Position numbers and translations under genes: made by a program
The notes under the pieces: model-generated
Database searches by the model: none
Told to the model about the DNA's origin: nothing
The model's input: the letters and a program-made list of their open reading frames with translations, nothing else
Source of the DNA: Nocardioides cavernaquae
Lineage (GTDB): Bacteria > Actinomycetota > Actinomycetes > Propionibacteriales > Nocardioidaceae
Assembly (NCBI RefSeq): GCF_003600895.1
Contig: NZ_QYRP01000002.1
Span: forward strand, 3,286,001-3,350,000
DNA: 64,000 nucleotides
Reading direction: 5' to 3'
Shown here: in pieces, positions 37,071 to 44,209 of the stretch
Numbering within the stretch: position 1 is the stretch's first letter
How the letters are laid out: each line of letters opens with the position of its first letter

Positions 37071-37370
37071 ATGGAGATAGCGCAGACCGAGCCGAGCCAG
37101 CTCGCGGTGCCGTTCGCGGAGCTCGTGGACGCGGCGAGTGCGTGGGATGGCGCGCGCCGGCTGATCGACGACGGCGTGGTGGGCGCGAGGGCCGCGGACG
37201 CGGGCTGTTGCGGGCCGGAGGTCGGACCGGTCCTCGCGGAGCGGCTGGCGCGATGGCGCACGGAGGTCGCCCTCATCGGCGATGCAGTCGCCGCGCAGGC
37301 CGATGCGCTGCGTGCCTGCATGACCACGTCGGCGGCGGCAGACGCGGAGGTCGCGAGGCGGTTCGGATGA
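37071..37370 (+). CDS. Small helical ESX/EspC-like protein
   Basis: 99 residues, all predicted helical: 'FAELVDAASAWDGARRLIDDG', 'VLAERLARWRTEVALIGDAVAAQADALRACM'. The size, the single tryptophan at the turn of a hairpin, and the lack of signal peptide fit the small type VII secretion-associated proteins, although the exact WxG is not present. Its stop overlaps the ATG of the DUF1023 hydrolase gene (ATGA). I infer it is a partner or cosecreted chaperone of that protein, as with other WXG-like/DUF1023 pairs. No ribosome binding site is obvious; start uncertain. Confidence 0.6.
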   Translation: MEIAQTEPSQLAVPFAELVDAASAWDGARRLIDDGVVGARAADAGCCGPEVGPVLAERLARWRTEVALIGDAVAAQADALRACMTTSAAADAEVARRFG

Positions 37371-38863
37371 CCGGGCTTCCGAGGAACCCGACTCCCCCGC
37401 CCGCGATCCCTGAGGCCGATGCGGTCGCCGCGCTGATCCAGCACTGGCAGGTCGGGCTCGATCGGCTCGTCGCCGCCGACGTCATGATCGCCACCGATGG
37501 TGTCGCTACAGGCTGGGCCGGCCCTGCCTCCGAGGCCGCACGCCGCGCCGGACAGCAGACCTCGCACGATCTCGCCGAGGCGGCGCTCAGCGGCATACGA
37601 GCGATCCGGTCCCTCGACGGCTGGGCACGCCAGCTCAGGCAGCTCCGCGCGGAGCGCGAGGACCTGCTCATGCGGGTGGACGCCGCCAGCGCTGAGCTCG
37701 CCCGGCTCGCACTGATGCCGGACAACACCTTGGCCACCCCCGTGATCCGGTCTCGCGCCTGGCAGGAACATCGCGACCTTGATGCCGACCTCGCGTCATG
37801 GAGCGCAAAGGTCGCGGCGGCAGATGCAGCAATCGTCGCCGCACTCACAACGCCCGATCCGGTCGACGCACTCAACGCCGACCGCGACCCGCGCCACCGC
37901 GACGCAGCGGAGAGCACCCGGCGCGCGCTCGCCGAGGCAGCGGCGGCGGGGATCCCGGCGTACCTGCTGAGCTATCAACCGGACGCCTTCGGCGGGGATG
38001 GCGAGGTGGTGATCGCGTTCGGCGATCCGGTCGCCGCGGCCCACACGGCTGTGATCGTCCCGGGCATCACCAACGACGCCGCCACGATCGATCTTCAGTC
38101 GCTCGGCGCACTCAGCCTCCAGGCCGCTGCAACCACCCGCTCGGCAAGGACGGCGCGGACGGCGAGGACGAGCACGATCGCGTGGATGGGGTACGACGCG
38201 CCGAGCCACCCCGCGTTCCATGGCGGCCGACTCGACCCGCGCGAGCTCAAGGACCTGGGGCGCACCCTGGGCGAGGGTGCGGCCGAAGACGGCGGGCATG
38301 AGCTCGTGGAGTTCGTCGGCGAGTTGCGGGAGGCCAACCCACTCACGGATGTGACGGTCGTCGGGCACAGCTACGGCTCGACGACGGCAGCTCATGCTGC
38401 GGTCGACGGGCTGGAGGCGGACCGACTGGTCTTCCTCGGCAGCCCCGGCCTGGGCGACGAGGTCGACCGGGCTTCAGATCTCGGGCTGCCCGCTGGAGCG
38501 GTCTTCGTCAGTGCTGCCCAACTGGACCCGGTCACCTGGCTGGGCGGCCCGCATCGCGTCGCGGGCCACGAGGTCGACACGCACGGGGTCGGGCTCGGCG
38601 ACGACCCTTCGCGTGCGGACTTCGGGGCAACCCGACTGGCCGGCGACAACGGTCGAGAGTTCCACCTCGACTCGCTCGACCAGGTCGTGCTCAACCACAA
38701 CGCCTACCTTGCGCCAGGAAGCCAGTTCGCTGACAACGTGGCGGCCGTGGTCCTCGACCAGGAGCCCGCAACCACCCGCGGAAGGACGACCACCGGCGAG
38801 GAGCTCCTCGCGGGCTGGGCAACGCAGGAGGCAGCGCGCGCCCTCCCGCTTCCGTGGCGGTGA
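37367..38863 (+). CDS. DUF1023 alpha/beta hydrolase with helical N-terminus
   Basis: 498 residues from the ATG at 37367, which overlaps the preceding stop. Residues 1-170 are helical and WXG-like ('IQHWQVGLDRLVAADVM', 'TGWAGPASEAARRA', 'LASWSAKVAAADAAIVAAL'). Residues about 180-480 are the DUF1023 hydrolase: nucleophile elbow 'VVGHSYGSTTA' near residue 333, 'IAWMGYDAPSHP' upstream, and 'FVSAAQLDPVTWLGG' with the acid and 'FHLDSLDQVVLNHNAYL' near the histidine. DUF1023 proteins are predicted lipases or esterases linked to type VII secretion. The repeated 'ARTARTARTST' near residue 265 is a short local duplication. Confidence 0.82.
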   Translation: MTGLPRNPTPPPAIPEADAVAALIQHWQVGLDRLVAADVMIATDGVATGWAGPASEAARRAGQQTSHDLAEAALSGIRAIRSLDGWARQLRQLRAEREDLLMRVDAASAELARLALMPDNTLATPVIRSRAWQEHRDLDADLASWSAKVAAADAAIVAALTTPDPVDALNADRDPRHRDAAESTRRALAEAAAAGIPAYLLSYQPDAFGGDGEVVIAFGDPVAAAHTAVIVPGITNDAATIDLQSLGALSLQAAATTRSARTARTARTSTIAWMGYDAPSHPAFHGGRLDPRELKDLGRTLGEGAAEDGGHELVEFVGELREANPLTDVTVVGHSYGSTTAAHAAVDGLEADRLVFLGSPGLGDEVDRASDLGLPAGAVFVSAAQLDPVTWLGGPHRVAGHEVDTHGVGLGDDPSRADFGATRLAGDNGREFHLDSLDQVVLNHNAYLAPGSQFADNVAAVVLDQEPATTRGRTTTGEELLAGWATQEAARALPLPWR

Positions 38864-38868
38864 CGCAC

Positions 38869-39228
38869 CTAGCTGGACTTGATTGCGCGGCGGCCACCAA
38901 GCAGCAGCGCAAAGGCGAGACCGGTCTCGATGGCGATGAAGCCCGCGGTCACCAGGCTGGGAGGACGTTGCTCGACGACACCGGATGCGGCGCGACCGGC
39001 AGCCATCCCGGCGGTCGCGATACCGAGCGGCACAGCCGAGGCGGGCGAGGCCAGCAGCGTGCCCGCCATGGCCAGCGGCAGCCCGCCGTACACGGCACGG
39101 ATCTCAGTGCGCGAGTCCACGGTGGGAGCCGAGCCGCCGAAGAGCGCTGGCACCATCGCGGGCTTGAGGAACGACACGACGCCGAGGCCGGCGTACGCCG
39201 CGGCCCCGCTGGCAATCAATCTGTTCAT
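38869..39228 (-). CDS. DUF4345-like membrane protein
   Basis: 119 residues from the ATG at 39228 ('MNRLIASGAAAYAGLGVVSF'), which has GGAGAG close upstream; the frame continues upstream but without hydrophobic sense. Four hydrophobic helices with 'PALFGGSAPTVDSRTEIRAVYGGLPLAMAG' in the first loop, the pattern of DUF4345. The function is unknown. Convergent with the DUF1023 gene with 5 bases between stops. Confidence 0.7.
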   Translation of the reverse strand: MNRLIASGAAAYAGLGVVSFLKPAMVPALFGGSAPTVDSRTEIRAVYGGLPLAMAGTLLASPASAVPLGIATAGMAAGRAASGVVEQRPPSLVTAGFIAIETGLAFALLLGGRRAIKSS

Positions 39229-39368
39229 CTCTCCATCTTGCCGGGTGAGGCATAGTGCCGCGTGACCCACGAGACATCCCGCGGACGCCCTGTCAGGGCT
39301 AGCCTTGCCAGTGCGTCCGGGGACTCCGATCGGGGAGCCTCGAGATCACCCCCTCAGGAGAATTCGCC

Positions 39369-40250
39369 ATGAGCGAGCAGCAGAAGACCGGCGAGGTCGC
39401 CGCCCCCTACGGCACCGGAGCGGGCAAGCCCGACTCCGCCAATGCCGCAGCCCCCATCAAGCGCATCCGCACCCATCACCTCGCGGAGATGAAGCAGCGC
39501 GGCGAGAAGATCACGATGCTGACGGCGTACGACATGTACACCGCGCAGGTCTTCGACGAGGCCGGCATCGACCTGCTCCTGGTCGGCGACTCCGCCTCCA
39601 ACAACGTGCTCGGCAACGAGACCTCGCTCCCGATCACCGTCGACGAGCTGCTGCCCTTCACGCGCGCCGTGGCGAAGTCCGCGAAGCGCGCGATGGTCGT
39701 CGGAGACCTGCCGTTCGGCTCGTACCAGGCATCCCCCGAGCAGGCGTACCTGACCGCCGTCCGGTTCATGAAGGAGGGTGGTGCGCACTGCGTGAAGCTC
39801 GAGGGCGGTGCGGAGATGGCTCCGGTCATCACCAAGCTGGTCCAGGGCGGTATTCCGGTCATGGCCCACATCGGCTTCACCCCGCAGAGCGAGCACACCC
39901 TCGGCGGCTACCGGATCCAGGGTCGCGGGGCTGGCGCCGAGAAGGTCATCGCCGACGCCCACGCGGTCGAGGAGGCCGGAGCGTTCGCGGTCGTCATGGA
40001 GATGGTCCCGGCCGACGTCGCCGGCCAGATCTCCAAGGAGCTGCACATCCCCACGATCGGCATCGGCGCCGGCGTCGACTGCGACGGGCAGGTGCTCGTG
40101 TGGCAGGACGCGTTCGGTCTCCGCACCGGCCGCATGCCGAAGTTCGTCAAGCAGTACGCCGACGTCCGCTCGGTCCTGCTCGAGGGCGCCAAGGCCTACG
40201 CGGCCGACGTCAAGGGCGCGACCTTCCCCGACCCGGAGCACTCCTTCTGA
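39369..40250 (+). CDS. panB: 3-methyl-2-oxobutanoate hydroxymethyltransferase
   Basis: 293 residues. PanB adds a hydroxymethyl group from methylenetetrahydrofolate to 2-oxoisovalerate, the first committed step to pantothenate and coenzyme A. Motifs: '[36 protein letters not shown]', '[11 protein letters not shown]', '[14 protein letters not shown]', '[11 protein letters not shown]', '[16 protein letters not shown]' and 'FVKQYADV'. The first 40 residues are an extra, low-complexity extension common in actinobacteria. CAGGAG precedes the ATG. It stands alone here: panC and panD are not beside it. Confidence 0.97.
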   Translation: MSEQQKTGEVAAPYGTGAGKPDSANAAAPIKRIRTHHLAEMKQRGEKITMLTAYDMYTAQVFDEAGIDLLLVGDSASNNVLGNETSLPITVDELLPFTRAVAKSAKRAMVVGDLPFGSYQASPEQAYLTAVRFMKEGGAHCVKLEGGAEMAPVITKLVQGGIPVMAHIGFTPQSEHTLGGYRIQGRGAGAEKVIADAHAVEEAGAFAVVMEMVPADVAGQISKELHIPTIGIGAGVDCDGQVLVWQDAFGLRTGRMPKFVKQYADVRSVLLEGAKAYAADVKGATFPDPEHSF

Positions 40251-40271
40251 GACAGGCCCCGAAGAGCCCCG

Positions 40272-41009
40272 TCAGGTCCGGAGCAGCACGAGCGACGTCA
40301 GCGGGATCAGCCAGCTGACGAAGCTGCCGACCAGGAAGTACTCCGTCAGCTGATGGATGCGCACCTGCTCGGAGCGTGACTGCAGCTCGGGGAACCTGAG
40401 CAGCCCCTTGGCGGCGATCACGATCCCGGCCGCGGTCAGCTGTCCCGCGAGTCCGAGCCCGAGGATCACCAGGCGCTCCATGGGACCGAGCAACCGGCCG
40501 CCCTTGAGCCGCATCTCGGGGTCGCCGCTGGTGCCGTGCTGAGCTGGGCTCATCGTGCCGGTCACGGCGAGGACGAGTCGCACCAGCACGTTGCCGGTCG
40601 AGAGCTGGACCAGCACCAGACCAGCGAGCAGCAGCAGGCGGTCAGCACCCACGTCCGCGAGGACCGGGAGCGGATCACGAGCCAGCCACTCACCCAGCAG
40701 CCCGCCCGCGTGGCTCGCACCGGGTGCGACCACGATCGCGCCGACGAGCGCGAGACCGAGCAGCGCCAGCGGGATCCACGGACGGCCGCCACGCGCAAAA
40801 CCGCGTGTCACGGTCTGCCCCCAGGCAGTCACCACCACCACGATCACGATCAGGGCCGCGATGTCACGCGGCTCCGTGAGATCGCAGCCCACACCGACCA
40901 CGAGCGCGACCAGCGCCCCCGTGCACTCGGGCACGATCCGCGCGGGACGGACCGAGAAGACGAGGTCGGTGACCCCGACCCCGATCAGCAGCAGCGCCAG
41001 CCAGCTCAT
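40272..41009 (-). CDS. Membrane protein, SatD partner (DUF3307-like)
   Basis: 245 residues with about six hydrophobic helices ('LALLLIGVGVTDLVF', 'CTGALVALVVGVG', 'IAALIVIVVVVTAWG', 'IPLALLGLALVGAIVVA', 'RLLLLAGLVLVQLSTGNVLV') and the C-terminal 'RIHQLTEYFLVGSFVSWLIPL', reminiscent of the EYFLIG segment of DUF3307 proteins that often accompany SatD. The N-terminal AHxxGD motif of DUF3307 is missing, so the family call is tentative. Its ATG overlaps the stop of satD (ATGA), so the two are made together. Confidence 0.6.
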   Translation of the reverse strand: MSWLALLLIGVGVTDLVFSVRPARIVPECTGALVALVVGVGCDLTEPRDIAALIVIVVVVTAWGQTVTRGFARGGRPWIPLALLGLALVGAIVVAPGASHAGGLLGEWLARDPLPVLADVGADRLLLLAGLVLVQLSTGNVLVRLVLAVTGTMSPAQHGTSGDPEMRLKGGRLLGPMERLVILGLGLAGQLTAAGIVIAAKGLLRFPELQSRSEQVRIHQLTEYFLVGSFVSWLIPLTSLVLLRT

Positions 41010-41644
41010 CCGACCCTCCCGAGCATCTCCTCCGCGGCGACCAGCACCGCAAGTCCGTCAGACCGCACGCGCTGGGAGATCGCCGACGCCGAGACTCCCT
41101 CGGCATCCGCGATCTCGCGCTGCGTCCGTCCCTCGATCAGACCACTCAGCACCGACAACGACCGCCCCGACAGGCCGCCGAGCACCTGGTCGCGCAGCAG
41201 CAGAGCCGCGTTCACGGCTGCCTGATCCGGACCGGCAACGCCTTCGGCGCATCGGTACGCCGTGCGGACGTGCCGCAGCCCCGCGCGCCGGGCCTCCGCC
41301 GCGGCGTACTCGATGGCGGCGCGCGCCGCCCACCACCCAGGGCCGTCCTCGACGCGCGGCGACTCGGAGAGGACCGAGACCTCGCCCCAGCCGAGTCCGT
41401 GCCGCAGGTCGACCTGCGGCAGACCAGCGAGGCGGAGGGTCCGCACCGCGACAAGGGCGTCGCCCAGGCTCGCCCAGCAGCCCTGGTACTCGTCGCCGAC
41501 GGTGATCCGGAGCGGCACGAGCGGGTCGGTCGTCTCGTTCACCTGCGAGACCAGGTCCTCGAGTCGGGCGTGCAGACCGGCCCGGCTCCCGGCGTCGCGG
41601 GAGCCGACCACGTCACCGATGAGGGTGGCAACCAGGGGGCTCAC
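41006..41644 (-). CDS. SatD family protein with C-terminal HTH
   Basis: 212 residues. N-terminal 'VATLIGDVVGSRDAGSRAGLH' and 'RITVGDEYQGCWASLGDALVAVRTLRLAG' match the SatD family. The C-terminal 'TQREIADAEGVSASAISQRVRSDG' is a helix-turn-helix of the sigma-70 region 4 / LuxR type, so this version is likely a DNA-binding regulator. The GTG start has TATCCT 6 bases upstream and no ribosome binding site. A long inverted repeat lies immediately upstream between the likely -10 and -35, suggesting autoregulation. The coupled downstream gene encodes a membrane protein. The signal sensed is unknown. Confidence 0.8.
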   Translation of the reverse strand: MSPLVATLIGDVVGSRDAGSRAGLHARLEDLVSQVNETTDPLVPLRITVGDEYQGCWASLGDALVAVRTLRLAGLPQVDLRHGLGWGEVSVLSESPRVEDGPGWWAARAAIEYAAAEARRAGLRHVRTAYRCAEGVAGPDQAAVNAALLLRDQVLGGLSGRSLSVLSGLIEGRTQREIADAEGVSASAISQRVRSDGLAVLVAAEEMLGRVG

Positions 41645-41650
41645 ATGAAG

Positions 41651-41656
41651 AGGATA
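41651..41656 (-). promoter_or_regulatory. -10 element (TATCCT) for leaderless satD
   Basis: On the minus strand TATCCT ends exactly 6 bases before the GTG of satD and touches the inverted repeat. Confidence 0.5.
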
Positions 41657-41680
41657 CCTTCATATTGAAGAAATGAAGGT
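41656..41680. promoter_or_regulatory. Inverted repeat ACCTTCAT-N9-ATGAAGGT at the satD promoter
   Basis: Perfect 8-bp arms at 41656-41663 and 41673-41680. TGAAG also occurs at 41646-41650 and inside the spacer, giving repeated half-sites. The dyad fills the space between the -10 and the expected -35, which is ideal for repression by the HTH-containing SatD. Confidence 0.6.
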
Positions 41681-41687
41681 TTTTACT

Positions 41688-42188
41688 TCACTCACCCAGG
41701 AGCTCGTCGAGACGCTCGTAGCCCTCGACCACGCCGACCTCCATGCCACTGGCCATGATCAGGTCGCGCAGCTCGAGGGTGTCGACGACCGAGACACCCG
41801 TCAGTCGCGTGCGCCCACCCGGCAGCTCCTCGAGCCGGAGCGTCTCCAGGCTGACGCCGTCTCCCCCGCCCTCGTAGGTGAAGGTCTGCACGATGCGGTC
41901 CGGCTCGCGCACCTCGTGGAAGGACCCGAAGAAGCGGGCAATCTCCTCCCCCTCGCGAATCGCGGTGTAGCGCCACGCGCCTCCGGTACGGGCGTCCCAG
42001 TGGTCGATCCTCATGTCGATGGTGCGCGGCCCGCACCACCGCGCGAAGAGCTCCGGATCGACGTGCGCACGGAAGACGGCGGCCGGAGGCGCGTCGAACT
42101 CGCGGGTGATGGTGATGACGGGGATGGCCGGATCGGCGACGATCCCGGTCTCGTGCTTCGTGCCTTGGCTCGGGTGCAACGTGCTCAT
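41688..42188 (-). CDS. SRPBCC (AHSA1-like) family protein
   Basis: 166 residues from the ATG at 42188. Lipid/ligand-binding START-like fold of the AHSA1 type: 'ITITREFDAPPAAVFRAHVDPELFARWCGPRTIDM', 'GGAWRYTAIREGEEIARFFGSFHEVREPDRIVQTFTYEG', ending 'MEVGVVEGYERLDELLGE'. Proteins of this type next to an ArsR regulator are a common two-gene unit; the ligand is unknown. The ATG overlaps the stop of the ArsR gene (ATGA), and the longer frame upstream lies inside that gene and is not real. Confidence 0.88.
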   Translation of the reverse strand: MSTLHPSQGTKHETGIVADPAIPVITITREFDAPPAAVFRAHVDPELFARWCGPRTIDMRIDHWDARTGGAWRYTAIREGEEIARFFGSFHEVREPDRIVQTFTYEGGGDGVSLETLRLEELPGGRTRLTGVSVVDTLELRDLIMASGMEVGVVEGYERLDELLGE

Positions 42189-42580
42189 GACGCGCCTCTC
42201 TCCTGCTCGATGGACTGCTCGATGGACTGCTCGACGGACTGCTTGACCGACTGGTCGTCCGAGAGCTCCGCCAGGACGGCGTCGAGGCGGGAGTACCGCT
42301 CCTCGGCCTCTCGGCGATAGCGCTCGATCCACCTGGTCATCAGGTCGAACACCTCGGCCTCAAGGCGGACCGGGCGGCGCTGGCCACCTTCGCCGCGCGA
42401 CACGAGACCCGCGTCCTCGAGGACCTTGAGGTGCTTGGAGACGGCCTGCACGCTCACCGGGTACGGCGCGGCGAGGTCGCCGACGCTCGCCTCGCCGTCG
42501 CTGGCAAGCCGTGCGACCAGGTCGCGCCGGGTCGGGTCGGCCAGCGCGGCAAAGACCCGGGACAGCTGATCCGTCATCAC
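42185..42580 (-). CDS. ArsR family transcriptional regulator with repetitive C-terminus
   Basis: 131 residues. Winged helix: 'VFAALADPTRRDLVARLAS', recognition region 'VSVQAVSKHLKVLEDAGLVSRGEGGQRRPVRL', then a long helix. No metal-binding cysteines, as is typical of the SRPBCC-linked type. The last 30 residues are a run of Ser-Ile/Val-Glu/Lys-Gln units coded by tandem 12-bp repeats. GAGGAG precedes the ATG. Two identical-pattern 16-bp palindromes lie directly upstream, the nearer one overlapping the ribosome binding site, so the gene very likely represses itself and the coupled SRPBCC gene. Confidence 0.92.
   Translation of the reverse strand: MMTDQLSRVFAALADPTRRDLVARLASDGEASVGDLAAPYPVSVQAVSKHLKVLEDAGLVSRGEGGQRRPVRLEAEVFDLMTRWIERYRREAEERYSRLDAVLAELSDDQSVKQSVEQSIEQSIEQERGAS
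42203..42262. repeat. Five tandem 12-bp repeats in the arsR 3' end
   Basis: Units of CTGCTCGATGGA start at 42203, 42215, 42227, 42239 and 42251; the first two are identical and later units differ by one to several bases. In-frame on the minus strand they code the S-[IV]-[EK]-Q tail. Confidence 0.85.
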
Positions 42581-42586
42581 ATCTCC

Positions 42587-42602
42587 TCAACCAAGTGGTT
42601 GA
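42587..42602. promoter_or_regulatory. ArsR operator 1 (TCAACCA-AG-TGGTTGA)
   Basis: Perfect 7-bp arms with a 2-base centre. It begins 7 bases from the arsR start codon and overlaps its ribosome binding site. Confidence 0.75.
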
Positions 42603-42632
42603 GAAATAGTCAACGCCCCGCACTTCCGATTG

Positions 42633-42648
42633 TCAACCATCTGGTTGA
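42633..42648. promoter_or_regulatory. ArsR operator 2 (TCAACCA-TC-TGGTTGA)
   Basis: Same perfect arms as operator 1 with a different centre; the two centres are 46 bases apart. The pair brackets the likely promoter. Confidence 0.75.
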
Positions 42649-42705
42649 TATTCCGCCAGACCCGACCTCTCGGCCCGCCAGACCTGGCCTTTCGGCGGGG
42701 AGGGA

Positions 42706-42993
42706 TCAGGGGGTCCACTCGAGGAACGCTCCGCCGAACCAGACCACAGCGAAGAGCACGGCGATCGCGACCAGGGGGACCACCGGGACGAGGCGCGGTC
42801 GCCGGGTCCACCAGCGGCACGCGACGACCAGGAAGGCCACCCAGATCACCATCAGCCCCACGACGCCGTACGCCGGCGCGACGAGGCCGGACGCGGCGTA
42901 CGGGAAGAAGGTGGCCGCCATCCCCACCATGCCGACGAACGGCCACGGCGAGACGACCGGGCGAACCGGCTGGCCGTGCCGCTGGCCGCTCAC
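42706..42993 (-). CDS. Small three-helix membrane protein
   Basis: 95 residues with hydrophobic helices 'PFVGMVGMAATFFPYAASGLV', 'AYGVVGLMVIWVAFLVVAC' and 'LVPVVPLVAIAVLFAVVWFGG'. I do not recognise the family. The GTG start overlaps the stop of the small gene upstream (GTGA), so both come from the promoter next to map. Confidence 0.7.
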   Translation of the reverse strand: MSGQRHGQPVRPVVSPWPFVGMVGMAATFFPYAASGLVAPAYGVVGLMVIWVAFLVVACRWWTRRPRLVPVVPLVAIAVLFAVVWFGGAFLEWTP

Positions 42994-43193
42994 TCCCCTG
43001 CTGGGGAGTCGGAGGGGTCGTTCCAGGCCGGGTCGCTCTCCCAGGCCTCGTTGCGCTCCTCCACCTTGTCGAGCGCGCGGGCGGCCTCGGCCTCGGTCGC
43101 ATAGGGACCGAGGCGGTCCTGGTTGCGGCAGCCCTCCCTCGTCTCGACGGCGTGGTGGGTCAGGCAGAACCAGTACTCCTCGTTCTCACTCAT
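42990..43193 (-). CDS. Small conserved hypothetical protein (SPOR-like)
   Basis: 67 residues from the ATG at 43193. 'EEYWFCLTHHAVETREGCRNQDRLGPYATEAEAARALDKVEERNEAWE' resembles a small actinobacterial family with paired Cys/His ('CLTHH', 'GC') that could bind a metal, and a 'LGPYATEAEAARAL' segment like SPOR repeats. The function is unknown. The ATG has TAGTTT 7 bases upstream and no ribosome binding site; that -10 shares two bases with the -10 of map on the other strand. Confidence 0.75.
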   Translation of the reverse strand: MSENEEYWFCLTHHAVETREGCRNQDRLGPYATEAEAARALDKVEERNEAWESDPAWNDPSDSPAGE

Positions 43194-43200
43194 AGAGCCG

Positions 43201-43206
43201 AAACTA
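43201..43206 (-). promoter_or_regulatory. -10 element (TAGTTT) for the small gene divergent from map
   Basis: On the minus strand TAGTTT ends 7 bases before the ATG at 43193. Its TA step is the same base pair step used by the plus-strand -10 of map. Confidence 0.5.
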
Positions 43207-43210
43207 CACT
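43205..43210 (+). promoter_or_regulatory. -10 element (TACACT) for leaderless map
   Basis: TACACT ends exactly 6 bases before the map ATG, with no ribosome binding site. It overlaps the opposite-strand -10 by its TA. Confidence 0.55.
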
Positions 43211-43216
43211 CGGTCC

Positions 43217-44083
43217 ATGCCAGTCGTTGCCCCCCAGCCCTCCGTACTTCCGGGAGTCGTGTCCCCACGACGCCCGGTGCCCGCCCACATCGCTCGCCCG
43301 GAGTACGTCGACAAGCCGGCGCCGGCGAAGTTCACCGGCAGCGAGGTCAAGGACGCCGAGACGATCGATCGGATGCGGATCGCCGGAAAGCTGGCCGCCC
43401 AGGCCCGGGAGCTGGTCGGCGCCGCAGTCGCACCGGGCATCACCACCGACGAGCTGGACCGGATCGGGCACGAGTTCCTCTGCGACAACGGTGCCTATCC
43501 CTCGACCCTCGGCTACCGCGGCTTCCCCAAGAGCCTGTGCTCGAGCGTCAACGAAGTGGTCTGCCACGGCATCCCGGACAACCGGGTCGTGGAGGACGGC
43601 GACATCGTCAACATCGACATCACCGCATTCATCAACGGCGTCCACGGCGACACCAACGCGACGTTCCTGGCTGGCAACGTCGACGAGGAGACCCGCCTGC
43701 TCGTCGAGCGCACGAAGATCTCGCTCGACCGCGCGATCGCCGCGGTGAAGCCGGGTCGCCGCATCAACGTGATCGGCCGCGTCATCGAGTCCTACGCCCG
43801 GCGCCACGGCTACGGCGTCGTGCGTGAGTTCACCGGGCACGGCATCGGCACCGCGTTCCACAGCGGGCTGATCGTGCCCCACTACGACGACTCGCACTAC
43901 GACGACCTGATCGAGGTCGGCATGACCTTCACGATCGAGCCGATGCTCAACCTCGGCACCCACGAGTGGACGATGTGGGACGACAACTGGACGGTCGTGA
44001 CCCGGGACTTCCAGCGGAGTGCCCAGTTCGAGCACACCCTCCTCGTGACCGCCGACGGCGCCGAAGTGCTGACCACGCCATGA
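43217..44083 (+). CDS. map: Methionine aminopeptidase type I
   Basis: 288 residues. Removes the initiator methionine from new proteins. Metal ligands: the two aspartates in '[21 protein letters not shown]', His in 'GHGIGTAFH', Glu in 'TIEPML' and Glu in 'QFEHTLLVT'. The 40-residue N-terminal extension with '[16 protein letters not shown]' is the proline-rich ribosome-linked type known from actinobacteria (mycobacterial MapB). '[17 protein letters not shown]' is the conserved S1-pocket region. The promoter is discussed separately. Confidence 0.97.
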   Translation: MPVVAPQPSVLPGVVSPRRPVPAHIARPEYVDKPAPAKFTGSEVKDAETIDRMRIAGKLAAQARELVGAAVAPGITTDELDRIGHEFLCDNGAYPSTLGYRGFPKSLCSSVNEVVCHGIPDNRVVEDGDIVNIDITAFINGVHGDTNATFLAGNVDEETRLLVERTKISLDRAIAAVKPGRRINVIGRVIESYARRHGYGVVREFTGHGIGTAFHSGLIVPHYDDSHYDDLIEVGMTFTIEPMLNLGTHEWTMWDDNWTVVTRDFQRSAQFEHTLLVTADGAEVLTTP

Positions 44084-44196
44084 CCACCCGGAGCGCGGAT
44101 CTCGCCAGGGACCTCGCCAGCGATCTCCTGACGGATATATCGCCGACACGCGCGGCCGAGTCACGCTCCTGCAACAAACCCGAAACGCCAAGGGCC

Positions 44197-44202
44197 TAGG
44201 TT
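44197..44202 (+). promoter_or_regulatory. -10 element (TAGGTT) for leaderless ATP-grasp operon
   Basis: TAGGTT ends 7 bases before the ATG at 44210; no ribosome binding site. The 126-base gap after map holds no convincing gene. Confidence 0.5.
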
Positions 44203-44209
44203 CCGAGAC

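Noticed and set aside
44080..44199. 39-codon ORF overlapping the map stop and ending before the ATP-grasp gene
   Set aside because: The overlap resembles translational coupling, but the peptide has no family resemblance and its end contains the -10 element of the next gene. I leave the gap as noncoding.
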